Origin: Saccharopolyspora flava
GTDB taxonomy: Bacteria; Actinomycetota; Actinomycetes; Mycobacteriales; Pseudonocardiaceae
Assembly: GCF_900116135.1 (NCBI RefSeq)
Contig: NZ_FOZX01000003.1
Span: forward strand, 124,001 to 188,000
Length of the DNA: 64,000 nt
Direction: 5' to 3'
Shown here: positions 27,276-35,632 of the stretch, in pieces
Position numbering within the stretch: position 1 is the stretch's first letter
How the letters are laid out: the number at the start of each line of letters is the position of its first letter
Position numbers and translations under genes: made by a program
Notes under the pieces: generated by a model
What the model saw: the letters and a program-made list of their open reading frames with translations, nothing else
What the model was told of the DNA's origin: nothing
Databases searched by the model: none

Positions 27276-27615
27276 CTAGCACCTGCTCGAGGAAATCCGG
27301 GGTCGGTATCTCCGACGGGGCGCGGCGGCTGGAGGGGTGCCGCGCGGTGATCTTGCCCAGCGCCTGGAGGTCGCCGAGCAGGATGCGCACCACGCTCACC
27401 GGCAGCCGGAGCTCGGCGGCCAGCTCGACCACCGAGATCGGCGAGCGCGCCAGGCCCAGGATGGTGGCGTGCTCGGACTGCATGCCGGGCGTCGGTTCCC
27501 CCTCGGTGACCACGAGGGTCACCGAGTCGAACGCGTCGTCGGCGGGACGGGTGCGGCCGCCCGTGACGATGTAGAGCCGGTCCGGGTTCTCGTCGTCGAG
27601 CAGCCGCCGGGTCAT
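27256..27615 (-). CDS. cvnC: Conservon DUF742 protein CvnC
   Basis: The 119-aa protein matches DUF742: an N-terminal RLYIVTGGRTRPA, a central LVVTEG and a winged-helix-like stretch SVVELAAELRLPVSVVRILLGDLQALGKI, ending TPDFLEQVLVGLRNI. It is the third conserved member of conservons and binds the other Cvn proteins in Streptomyces. The ATG at 27615 overlaps the cvnB stop by 4 bp. A longer upstream frame is a shadow of cvnB. Confidence 0.9.
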   Translation of the reverse strand: MTRRLLDDENPDRLYIVTGGRTRPADDAFDSVTLVVTEGEPTPGMQSEHATILGLARSPISVVELAAELRLPVSVVRILLGDLQALGKITARHPSSRRAPSEIPTPDFLEQVLVGLRNI

Positions 27616-28016
27616 GAGACCTCGACCCGGTTCGGACTCCGCAGGTACTCGCCGATCTGCTCGACGAGCTCGTTCATGTTGTGGCCGATGATGCCCACGT
27701 CGGCCTCGTCGGAGGCCAGCACCGCGAGGTGGGCGCCGAACCCGGCTTCGACGATGCACAGCACACCGCCGTAGAACTCGGTCATCGACTGCCGCACTCC
27801 CCCGCTGCCGTCGCCGAACTCCACCGACGCGCCGTAGGACAGGCTCTGGATGCCGGAGGCGATCGCCGAGAGCTGGTCGGCCTGGTCGGGTCCGAGACCG
27901 GCGGTGTGGCACAGCTTGAGGCCGTCCTTGGACAGCACCAGCGCGTGTCTGGTGCCGGGGGTGTTCTGCAGCAGGTTCTCCAGCATCCAGTCGAGCTCAC
28001 GGGTGTCGATGGTCAT
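27612..28016 (-). CDS. cvnB: Conservon Roadblock/LC7 protein CvnB
   Basis: The 134-aa protein is a single Roadblock/LC7 domain, with a starting helix LDWMLENLLQNTPGTRHALV, the strand VLSKDGLKL, ASGIQSLS and the closing ASDEADVGIIGHNMNELVEQ. Such proteins act as GTPase regulators or platforms, here for CvnD. It is 67 bp downstream of cvnA and overlaps cvnC by 4 bp. Length and motifs are fully normal. Confidence 0.92.
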   Translation of the reverse strand: MTIDTRELDWMLENLLQNTPGTRHALVLSKDGLKLCHTAGLGPDQADQLSAIASGIQSLSYGASVEFGDGSGGVRQSMTEFYGGVLCIVEAGFGAHLAVLASDEADVGIIGHNMNELVEQIGEYLRSPNRVEVS

Positions 28017-28083
28017 CGCGGCTGCGGGACGGCGGGCGGGGTGCCCCGCGGTCCCACACCTCCAATCGGGGCTGTCGGGGGGT

Positions 28084-29415
28084 TCATCGGGGCTGATCGT
28101 CCGATGTGGACGATTCGTCGCGGCGGGCGCGGGAGAACGCGCCGAAGCGGGTTCCCGCGTCCGGACGCGCGGACTCGGCCCGCCTGGGAGCCGGGGTCTT
28201 GCGCGCTGCGGTGAGGGTGCTCCCCCGGCGACGCTTGGGGAGCTCGCCGGGATCGGTGGTCTCCGAAGGGGTTTCGGCGTGGGGGTCGAGGGTGTGCGGG
28301 ACGGGTTCTTCGGCGGGGGCTTCGGGTTCGGCGCGCGGCTCGGTGATCAGCTTCTGCGGGATCATCATCACCACGCCGGTGCCGCCGCGCGCCGAGCCGC
28401 GGAAGGACACCGACAGCTCGTGCTTGCGCGCCAGGCACCCGACCACGGCCAGGCCGAGCCGGCTGCCGGCGAGCTCGGCGAGGTCCAGCGGGGTGCCCGA
28501 GACGGCCTGCTCGGCGCGGGCCAGCGCGGCCTCGCTCATCGCCAGCCCGCTGTCCTCGACGGTGATGACCACGCCGCTGTGCACCTCTTCGACGTAGACG
28601 TGCACCTCTTCGGTGGGCGGGGAGAACTTGGTGGCGTTGTCCATGATCTCGGCCAGCGCGTGCATCACGCCCTCGGCCGCGTAGCCGACGACGGCGACGG
28701 TGCTGGTGGAGTGCAGCCGGATCCGCTGGTAAGCGCTGATCCGGCCCATCGCACCGCGCAGCACGCTCTCCATCACGATCGGCTTGGTCCAGCGGCGCCC
28801 GCTGCGGGCGCCGGTGAGCACGGCGATGCTGTCGGCCAGCCGCCCGGCCTGGGCGGTGGTGTGGTCGAGCTTGAGCAGGTCGGCGAGCACGTCCTCGGAC
28901 TCGTGCCTGCCCTCCATCTCGCGCAGGTCGGCGAGCATGCCGGTGGCCAGCGCCTGCACCCGGCCCGCGGCGTTGGAGCAGGTGGACAGGGCGGCGGCGC
29001 GCAGCTTCTCGGCCGCGGCGAGTTCCTGGGACAGCGCCTTGATGACGCGGCGGTGCGGGATGCCGAAGCTCTGGTTGAGCTCCTTGGCCGCCTCCTCGGT
29101 CCCGGTCCCGGCGCGCAGGTCGCGGGCGAGGGCGGGCAGCGCCTCGTCGGCCAGCCGCACCAGGTCGGCGTTCATGCCGGTGGCGGCGAGGCGGTAGTGG
29201 CGGGTCATCTGCACGCCCCGCACGACTCCGCCGACCGCGGCCGACAGGGCGACCACGAGCAGCGCGCCGACGGCGGCGACGGGGCTTTCCAGCGGGCCCT
29301 GGAACAGCGCCCAGCCGAGCAGCGCGCCGGACAGGCCCAGCGTGATCAGGAACGCGACGACCACCGGATACCGATAAGGGAACTCTCCTCGGGGCACGGG
29401 GTTGTCGGTCGACAT
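28084..29415 (-). CDS. cvnA: Conservon sensor kinase-like protein CvnA
   Basis: The 443-aa protein begins with two transmembrane helices (about residues 16-35 and 43-65, VVVAFLITLGLSGALLGWAL and AAVGALLVVALSAAVGGVV), then a helical dimerisation region and a HATPase domain with IMDNATKFSPP as N-box and SRLGLAVVGCLARKH as G2. A canonical phospho-acceptor H-box is not obvious, which is usual for CvnA. The last about 100 residues are disordered, Pro/Glu and Arg-rich. It senses at the membrane and scaffolds the Cvn complex. The ATG at 29415 follows GAGGAA. Confidence 0.9.
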   Translation of the reverse strand: MSTDNPVPRGEFPYRYPVVVAFLITLGLSGALLGWALFQGPLESPVAAVGALLVVALSAAVGGVVRGVQMTRHYRLAATGMNADLVRLADEALPALARDLRAGTGTEEAAKELNQSFGIPHRRVIKALSQELAAAEKLRAAALSTCSNAAGRVQALATGMLADLREMEGRHESEDVLADLLKLDHTTAQAGRLADSIAVLTGARSGRRWTKPIVMESVLRGAMGRISAYQRIRLHSTSTVAVVGYAAEGVMHALAEIMDNATKFSPPTEEVHVYVEEVHSGVVITVEDSGLAMSEAALARAEQAVSGTPLDLAELAGSRLGLAVVGCLARKHELSVSFRGSARGGTGVVMMIPQKLITEPRAEPEAPAEEPVPHTLDPHAETPSETTDPGELPKRRRGSTLTAARKTPAPRRAESARPDAGTRFGAFSRARRDESSTSDDQPR

Positions 29416-29801
29416 CAACGGTTCCTCATCGCCGGATGCGGGGTGGGGGCTCGCTTGGGCGCGCGGGTACGCGACGCAGATAGTAACGGAGAGCATACAG
29501 CTGATGACTCTCTTTTGGGTGATACTCGCCTCACTGCGGCGAACCAACGCCATTTTCGATCTTCAATCCGGACACCAACCCGCCGCTTAGTGCCGTAGTT
29601 CTTTCGGTTTTCCACAGAAGAGGAAACGCATTTTTCACCCGTTCCCGGAAGGCGTCGCGGCCCGTTCGGAGATCTTGCGCGTTACTCCAGAGAGGTGACG
29701 CTGCGTCACTGCGCTGCGGATTTTTCACCTGATCAGGACGAGGTCCGATCACTACGCTACGCATCAGTGAAGTCACTCGCAGACACCTTGGCGGCCGACC
29801 G
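29416..29801. other. Divergent intergenic region, cvnA to methyltransferase
   Basis: This 386-bp gap holds no gene. It is AT-richer than its surroundings. On the minus strand a -10-like TACTAT (29485-29480) lies upstream of cvnA with only a weak -35. A T-rich motif GCATTTTTCAC occurs at 29628-29638 and a variant GGATTTTTCAC at 29717-29727, and a close copy of the first lies at 35270 in another promoter region. Confidence 0.4.
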
Positions 29802-30599
29802 ATGATCACCAGGACCCTCGACCTGGACCGCCCGAGCGACGCGCGGGTCCACGACTACCTGCTCGGCGGCGGCAGCAACTTCGCCGCCGACCGCGCGCTG
29901 GCCCGCCGCATCCTCACCGCCGCGCCCTCGGCCCGGCTCGACGCGCTGGCCAACCGCGACTGCCTGCGGCGGATGATCCGCACCTGCCTCGACCACGGGG
30001 TCGACCAGTTCCTCGACCTCGGCTCCGGCATCCCCACCGCGGGCAGCGCGCACGAGATCGCGCCGGACTCCCCCGTGGTCTACGTCGACAACGAGCACCT
30101 GGCCGCCACCCAGGGCGAACTCCTGCTGCGCGGCAGCGGCACGGCCGCGATGGTGCACGCCGACGTGCGCGATCCGGACGCGGTGCTCGGAGCCGAGCGG
30201 ACCCGCGAGCTGCTGGACCTCGACCGCCCGGTGGCGGTGCTGCTGTTCGGCGTGGCCCACCTGTTCGGCGAGCACCACCACCCCGCCGAGGTGATCCGCG
30301 GCTACACCGAGGCGCTGGCGCCCGGCTCGTTCCTGGCGTTGTCGCACCTCACCGACGAGTTCACGCCGCGGCGGGCCCGCGACCTGCTCGCCGTGCTGCC
30401 GGACTGCCCGCCCTCGGTGACGCGGGACCGGGCGACGGTGCTGTCGTTCCTCGGCGGTCTCGAACCGCTCGAACCGGGCGCGGTGCCGGCCTCGGACTGG
30501 AGACCCGACGACGCCTCCGAGGACCTGCGCGTCGACGAGCCGCTGAGCTTCGCCCTGCTCGCCCGCACCCCTCCTCGCCCGAACAGCCCAGGAAGCTAG
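29802..30599 (+). CDS. SAM-dependent methyltransferase of the DUF574 type
   Basis: The 265-aa protein begins with LDRPSDARVHDYLLGGGSNF followed by AADR, the hallmark of the actinomycete DUF574 / Methyltransf_19 family. The SAM-binding region is QFLDLGSGIPTAGSAHE, then VVYVDNEH as the acidic motif II. Substrate is unknown. Many paralogues occur per actinomycete genome, often beside signalling genes, and here it is divergent from the conservon. It could be co-transcribed with the acyltransferase 68 bp downstream. Confidence 0.9.
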   Translation: MITRTLDLDRPSDARVHDYLLGGGSNFAADRALARRILTAAPSARLDALANRDCLRRMIRTCLDHGVDQFLDLGSGIPTAGSAHEIAPDSPVVYVDNEHLAATQGELLLRGSGTAAMVHADVRDPDAVLGAERTRELLDLDRPVAVLLFGVAHLFGEHHHPAEVIRGYTEALAPGSFLALSHLTDEFTPRRARDLLAVLPDCPPSVTRDRATVLSFLGGLEPLEPGAVPASDWRPDDASEDLRVDEPLSFALLARTPPRPNSPGS

Positions 30600-30667
30600 A
30601 CTGTTCGCTCGAAGCCCACCTCTACCTGCGGTTTCTTCGGACAATCCCGACCTTCGAGGTAGCGAGC

Positions 30668-31783
30668 GTGCAGGAACTCATCCCCGCGGCGGCCGCGCCG
30701 AAGCGCAGCAACCGGAAGGTCAGCTGGGACGTGGTGCGCACCGCGTGCGTGGTGCTGGTGATGCTCTACCACGCGACCTACATGAGCCGGGTGACTCATC
30801 CCGACCTCTCCCCGCGCACGCTGTACTTCCCGTACCAGGTGGGCGCGAGCCTGCTGCTGGTGATCTCGGCGTACTTCGCGGCGGCCACCATCCGGCGCGG
30901 CAGCCTGCGCCGCTACTGGTGGAAGCGGATGGCGCGGCTGGTCCCGCCGTTCGCCGGGGCGGTGGTGCTGATCTGGCTGGTCCTGCGGTTCCTGCGGCCG
31001 CCCGGGTGGGTCGAGCCCACCGGCGCCGACCTGGCGCACCACCTGCTCATGCTGTGGAACTGGAAGCCGCAGGTCTACGCCTTCCTGGACGGTTCACACT
31101 GGACGGTCCCGCTGCAGCTGATGGGCTTCACCTTCGCCGCCGTTCTCTACGCCACCAAGTGGGGCCACGGCAACAAGATCGTCTGGGTGATGTGGACAGC
31201 TGTACTACTTCCGCTCGCCCAGTGGCACTTCCGCATCTCCGGGGTGCCCGAGACCTACCGGATGCTGGTGGACGGGTTCGGCGCGCACCGCTGGCACCTG
31301 TTCGTCGCCGGGGTGGCGATCTGGATGGTCTCCACCGGTCGCCTGGGACGCGGGCACTTCGCGCTGCTGCTGGCCGCCTGCATGGGGGCCCAGGCGCTGC
31401 ACAACTACATCCGGCTCCCCGACGGCGCGCTGGACTGCGACTGGGGTTCGACCATCGCCGTCTGGATCGGACTGCTGGTGCTAACGCTGGTGGCCTGCGG
31501 GCCGGACTGGCCCCTGCCGCCCGCGGTGGCGCGCGCGGTGACCTGGTTCGCCGGCATCTCCTACGGCGTGTTCCTCACCCACCAGACCATCGGCTACATC
31601 CTGCTGCACTACCTCGACACCAACGGCGTGCCGTCGCTGCTGCAGACCCTGTCGGTGCTGGTCACCGGCACGGTCGTGGGCTGGGCGCTGACCAAGCTGG
31701 TCGAGCGCCCCGCCCACGACTTCCTGATCCGCCTCTACGACCGCACGTTCAGCGAGCGGAACCCGGCCCGTCAGAGCGGGTGA
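30668..31783 (+). CDS. Membrane acyltransferase (acyltransferase-3 family)
   Basis: The 371-aa protein has about ten transmembrane helices and the acyltransferase-3 pattern: an early VVRTACVVLVMLYHATYMS with the catalytic-type His, then VISAYFAAATIRRGSLRRYW and KRMARLVPPF with the conserved Arg. These enzymes transfer acyl groups to sugars, lipids or peptidoglycan on the membrane. The short length and lack of a SGNH domain mean only the transferase part is present. The GTG start follows GAGGTAGCGA. Its 3' end overlaps the convergent peptidase gene by 13 bp. The acceptor is unknown. Confidence 0.85.
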   Translation: MQELIPAAAAPKRSNRKVSWDVVRTACVVLVMLYHATYMSRVTHPDLSPRTLYFPYQVGASLLLVISAYFAAATIRRGSLRRYWWKRMARLVPPFAGAVVLIWLVLRFLRPPGWVEPTGADLAHHLLMLWNWKPQVYAFLDGSHWTVPLQLMGFTFAAVLYATKWGHGNKIVWVMWTAVLLPLAQWHFRISGVPETYRMLVDGFGAHRWHLFVAGVAIWMVSTGRLGRGHFALLLAACMGAQALHNYIRLPDGALDCDWGSTIAVWIGLLVLTLVACGPDWPLPPAVARAVTWFAGISYGVFLTHQTIGYILLHYLDTNGVPSLLQTLSVLVTGTVVGWALTKLVERPAHDFLIRLYDRTFSERNPARQSG

Positions 31784-33132
31784 CGTTCCAGCGGCCGCTG
31801 GTCGAGAGAGGTGCTGCGCAGCGCCGGGGCCTCCACCCCGGCCCAGCGGCGCACCGTCGCCTCGGCCTCGGCGCGCTGCCCGGCAGGCAGCCCCGCGATG
31901 TCGGCGCCGTGGTTGGCGCCCGGCACCAGGTAGGAGTGCGAGTCGAGGGCGCTCGGCTCGAACGGTTCGGCGCTCCACGGGTCGTTCTGCCCGTTGACGA
32001 ACATCAGCTCCGAACCCCGGCTGCGCACCCAGCCGTCGACCTCGCGCATCGCGCCCGGCTCGAACCGCATCGGGATCTCGCGCGGCACCAGGTTGCGCGG
32101 TTGGCTCAGCTCCCGGTGGTGCAGCAGGTCGGCCAGCGGTTCGTCGGAGACGTCGGGCCAGCCCAGCTGCGTTCCCGCCTGGTAGTAGTACGGCGTGTAG
32201 GGCTCCATGCCCTGGTCGGTGTAGAAGGCGAACTCGACCGTCTCGTCCAGGAACCGGTAGATCTCGTCGGTGCTCGCGCTCGGCGCCGGGATCCGCCCGC
32301 AGTCCTGCTGACCGCGGTACTGCCAGAAGCTCCACGGCGCGTCGAGCACGACCAGCTCCAGGCCCCGGTCGATGTCGCCGATGATCCGGTCGAAGGTCAG
32401 GCCCTGCTCGTCGGCCTGGGCCTGGAACTTCGCGATCATCTCCGGCCGGCGCAGCAGCGCCTCCCACTGCACGGCGGTCAGCGCCTCGCGGCACGCTGGA
32501 TCGGTACCGACCGATGAGAGGAACCCGTCGTAGGCGTCGTGAGCGTTGTCCACATCGTTCGGTGCGACGTACGCAACGGTTCCGTCCACGTCGTCCGGGT
32601 AGAAGTGGCGGTGGTAGACCGCCGTCATGCCACCCTTGCTCGCGCCTGTGGTGATCCACTGTCGATCGAAGATCCCCCGCAGCGCCGAGATCACCTCGTG
32701 CTCGTCGGTGGCGGCCTGCCAGATGTCGAGATCGGTCCAGTCGGCGGGTTCCGGCCGCGACGGGGTGAAGAAGCGGTGCTCCAGCGTGATCTGGTTGCCG
32801 TCCACGAGCTGCGTCGGCTCGGTGCGGTTGGTGCTGGTCGGCAGCCCGTAGCCGGTCGTGTAGACGACGGTGGGGCGGGAGACGTCGCGGTGCAGCAGGG
32901 TGAGCCGCTGCTGGAACGTCCCGGCCTCCGGGTGCCGGTGATCGGCCGGCTGGGCGAAGGTCAGGTCGAACAGCCGGAAGCCCGGTTCGGTGGGCCGCTC
33001 GCCCACCACCGTCAGGCCCGGCACCTGCTCCAGCCGCTGCGCCACGTCCTCCGGCGGGGCCGCTCCCGCGGGCATCCCGACCAGCAGCAACGCGCAGACC
33101 GCGACGGTGGTCCCCCATCCGCGCCAGTTCAT
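31771..33132 (-). CDS. Secreted S37-type tripeptidyl aminopeptidase
   Basis: The 453-aa protein has a Sec signal peptide (residues about 1-24, ending GMPAGAA) and an alpha/beta-hydrolase peptidase domain of the Streptomyces PS-10 / S37 type. The nucleophile elbow is TTGASKGGMT (Ser), the following Tyr/His and the acidic FVNGQNDPWS and GANHGADI supply the Asp and His of the triad. It would remove tripeptides from protein N-termini outside the cell. The ATG at 33132 is preceded by GGGAGG. An in-frame start 18 codons earlier would spoil the signal peptide. Confidence 0.88.
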   Translation of the reverse strand: MNWRGWGTTVAVCALLLVGMPAGAAPPEDVAQRLEQVPGLTVVGERPTEPGFRLFDLTFAQPADHRHPEAGTFQQRLTLLHRDVSRPTVVYTTGYGLPTSTNRTEPTQLVDGNQITLEHRFFTPSRPEPADWTDLDIWQAATDEHEVISALRGIFDRQWITTGASKGGMTAVYHRHFYPDDVDGTVAYVAPNDVDNAHDAYDGFLSSVGTDPACREALTAVQWEALLRRPEMIAKFQAQADEQGLTFDRIIGDIDRGLELVVLDAPWSFWQYRGQQDCGRIPAPSASTDEIYRFLDETVEFAFYTDQGMEPYTPYYYQAGTQLGWPDVSDEPLADLLHHRELSQPRNLVPREIPMRFEPGAMREVDGWVRSRGSELMFVNGQNDPWSAEPFEPSALDSHSYLVPGANHGADIAGLPAGQRAEAEATVRRWAGVEAPALRSTSLDQRPLERHPL

Positions 33133-33232
33133 CCGACCTCCCGTGAGCACGACGATCGGAGCAAGATAGCCAGCCGGGCGGAGCACCGGGAAGCGCGCGG
33201 CGTGTTCTCGTCACGTCCCCCGCACGCAGCAA

Positions 33233-33306
33233 CGGGCCGCCCGCCGGGTGTCGGGCGGGCGGCCCGTCGCTCACCCGGGGTGCGCGCGGTTGCGCACCCC
33301 GGGTGA
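33233..33306 (-). terminator. Tandem terminator hairpins after the coiled-coil gene
   Basis: Reading the minus strand after the stop at 33317, a 15-bp perfect stem (33306-33292 with 33285-33271, arms TCACCCGGGGTGCGC) is followed by a second stem with 11-bp arms (33266-33256 with 33243-33233, CGGGCCGCCCG). Two hairpins in a row imply tight insulation from the peptidase gene. Confidence 0.8.
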
Positions 33307-33316
33307 CGCGGTCACC

Positions 33317-34252
33317 TCAGACGGTGGCTTCGGCCTCCTGCGGCAGCGTCTCCTCGTCGCGCTGTTTCGGGACCTCCACGTCGGTGTCTCCACTGTGGAC
33401 AGTGTCGGTCACGTACGCGTCCGAAGCCTCGCTGTCCGAACCGGTCTCGGTGGCCACCAGGAACGGCTCGGCGTTGCCGAGGATCTGCTGCGCGGTGCGC
33501 ACCTGCTCGGCCAGCTGCTGCCGGGTCTTGAGCATCGTCGCCGCGTACTCGTCGGCGCGCACGATCCGGCGCTCGCCCTCGGCCGTGGCCTCGCGGACGC
33601 GGCGCTGCGCCTCCTCGCGGCTGGCCTGCTCGCGCTCGGCGAGGATGCGCATGGCCTCCTCGCGGCGGGCGGACATGGACACCTCGAAGTCGTGTTCCAC
33701 CTGGACACGGCGCTCTTCGGCCTCGGTGTCGAGCTGCCTGCGCTGCTGCTCGGCCTGCCGGGCCATCTCCTGCACCTCGGAGCGGGTGCGCGCGATCATG
33801 TCGTTGCGCTGCTCCTCGGACTGGCGACGCCACTCGTCGGCCTCGGCCACGAGCTTCTCGTAGCGGTTGCGCAGCTCGGCCGCGGCCTGCTCGGAGCGGG
33901 CCCACTCGTGCTCGGACGCCGCCTGGGCGCTGGCCACGATCTCCTTGGCCTCGTCCTGCGCGAGCCGGACCATGCGGCGCATGCGGTCGGACAGGGCGTC
34001 CATCGAAATGGGCTCCTGCGCCTGCGCGTCGAGCTCGCTCTTGAGCTCCTCGACCTGCGCCCGCGCCTGGTCGAGCTGCGCGGACAGCTCGTTGACCTGG
34101 CTTAACGCCGAGTCCCTGTCCTCGGTGACCAGCCGCAGCTCGGCCTCGGTCTGCTGGATGTAGAACTTCACCTGCGAACGGCGGTATCCGTACCAGACGG
34201 TGTCGAAATCAGCCTTCAGCGGTACCAGTTCGCGGTCCTCGATGTGCCCCAC
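33317..34252 (-). CDS. DivIVA/FilP-like coiled-coil protein
   Basis: The 311-aa protein starts with a short DivIVA-type domain (FDTVWYGYRRSQVKFYIQQ, residues about 16-34), followed by almost continuous heptad coiled coil to about residue 260, rich in Glu, Arg, Gln and Ala, and a disordered acidic tail. Proteins of this form (DivIVA, Scy, FilP) build polar scaffolds and intermediate-filament-like structures in mycelial actinomycetes. Within the coil the segment ISMDALSDRMRRMVRLAQDE and DEYAATMLKTRQQL recall actinomycete paralogues near growth and membrane genes. It is transcribed alone. The precise cell role is inferred. Confidence 0.8.
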   Translation of the reverse strand: MGHIEDRELVPLKADFDTVWYGYRRSQVKFYIQQTEAELRLVTEDRDSALSQVNELSAQLDQARAQVEELKSELDAQAQEPISMDALSDRMRRMVRLAQDEAKEIVASAQAASEHEWARSEQAAAELRNRYEKLVAEADEWRRQSEEQRNDMIARTRSEVQEMARQAEQQRRQLDTEAEERRVQVEHDFEVSMSARREEAMRILAEREQASREEAQRRVREATAEGERRIVRADEYAATMLKTRQQLAEQVRTAQQILGNAEPFLVATETGSDSEASDAYVTDTVHSGDTDVEVPKQRDEETLPQEAEATV

Positions 34253-34523
34253 GGTCTCACCCCACCTGAGTTGATCAATTGTGCTGGGAGCGAGCCACGC
34301 CCCGACGCGGCAAGTCCGTGCGCCACCGGTGATTCCTCCGCTGATGCGACCGCCGGGCCGAAACCGACAACCGCGACGACATCACCGAACACCGATGCCA
34401 CGGATCGCTATGGGTCCATCTTCCTCGCCGAGGCCATTGAGATCAACTGCCCCGATTCCGGTGCAATGCAACGGACATCCGATGTTGACCATCCGGACAC
34501 CCACCCTGAAATGCCTGTTGGAA

Positions 34524-35099
34524 TCAGGTTTTCGCGCCGGGTTCCAGCATCCGCCGAAAAGTAGTCTCGATTTCGTCTCGGCTCGGCACCGATTCCCGGA
34601 CGATCCCCTGCAGCTGCCAACCGCAGAACAGCACCGACAGCGCGCGGCCGGTGGTCTCGTCGGTGTAGGAGGCGAACAGCTCGGCCAGCCAGGTGTCCCA
34701 CTCCTGGCTCACCTGGCGCAAGGCCGGCTTGTGCAGCGCGGCGATGTAGAGCTGGTGCTCGACGGCGGTCTGCGCGCGGGCGTCGCCGAGGTAGTGCAGC
34801 ACCAGGTCGGTGAGCGCCTCGGCCAGGTCGCAGCCGGGTTCGAGCTCGTCGGCCCACCTGCGCATGTGCTCGACGTCGTCCTCGGCGGCCTGCCGCAGGG
34901 CGCTGGCGAGCAGGTCGTCGAGGGTCGCGAAGTAGTAGGTGGTGGAACCGAGCGGGACCCCCGCGGCAGCCGCGACGCTGCGGTGCGTGAGCTTCTCGAC
35001 GCCGCGTTCGGCGACGACCTCGATCGCGGCGCGCGCGATGCGCTCCCGGCGGTCGGGGTCCTTGCGGCGAGCGGGCGGCGCGGGCTGCGTGGTCGACAT
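34524..35099 (-). CDS. TetR family regulator next to the betaine operon
   Basis: The 191-aa protein has the TetR helix-turn-helix at residues about 18-65 (IARAAIEVVAERGVEKLTHRSVAAAAGVPLGSTTYYF) and a C-terminal ligand domain. It is divergent from the betB-permease-betA operon, across a gap with an 18-bp palindrome, so it is the likely repressor, in the position BetI holds in proteobacteria. Sequence alone does not show choline binding. The preceding 271-bp gap (34253-34523) holds no gene I can support. Confidence 0.85.
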   Translation of the reverse strand: MSTTQPAPPARRKDPDRRERIARAAIEVVAERGVEKLTHRSVAAAAGVPLGSTTYYFATLDDLLASALRQAAEDDVEHMRRWADELEPGCDLAEALTDLVLHYLGDARAQTAVEHQLYIAALHKPALRQVSQEWDTWLAELFASYTDETTGRALSVLFCGWQLQGIVRESVPSRDEIETTFRRMLEPGAKT

Positions 35100-35632
35100 G
35101 CGCTCGGTGTTCCTCCCCTGTCACAGCGCGTGAACGTCATCGGCATCCGGGTGGTGGGACCGGAGGAACGACCTGGGGCGATCGGCCGATCCGGAGATCC
35201 AGCTTGCCACGTCGCGGCCGATACCGATGCGGTCCACGTCACCGGACACACGTTTGACCAGTTCAGAACGCATTTTTCCACGCGTTCCGGCATCGATGAC
35301 CCGCAGATGATGTACAGATGTACATCAATGGTGTTAGTGTCCTTCCCCGGCAGCGCAGCCAAAGGCTCCGCGCGGCGGAAAGAATTGCGTCGCGCGGAAT
35401 GGGAGAAAACGCGCCCGGAAGCCACCGAATGGAACACCAGGAGGTGAATTCGAGACCGATGCGTGCCCGAGATGGGCACCATTCGGCGAATTGCTCCGCA
35501 TCATCGCCCGGTGCGGATTCGCGTGGCGACGAATCGGCGTCCGCCGCATTGTGAACTCGCCGCCGGGGGCGGCGCGTGTTCCACACGCGGATGAGGACGC
35601 GGACACACAAGCGACTTTTACGGGGAAGAGCC
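35100..35632. other. Control region of the betaine operon
   Basis: This 533-bp divergent gap holds the 18-bp palindrome described separately, a T-rich motif near 35268-35288 and a long leader. Small open frames exist on both strands but none has a ribosome site with a credible start. From about 35330 to 35632 I see only an untranslated leader before betB. Confidence 0.45.
35309..35326. promoter_or_regulatory. Operator-like palindrome, probable TetR site
   Basis: GATGTACAGATGTACATC is a perfect dyad with 8-bp arms and a 2-nt spacer, between the divergent TetR gene and betB, 210 bp from the TetR start. It is followed by TTAGTG, a possible -10 box for the plus strand. Place and symmetry fit the operator of the TetR protein. 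Confidence 0.6.
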
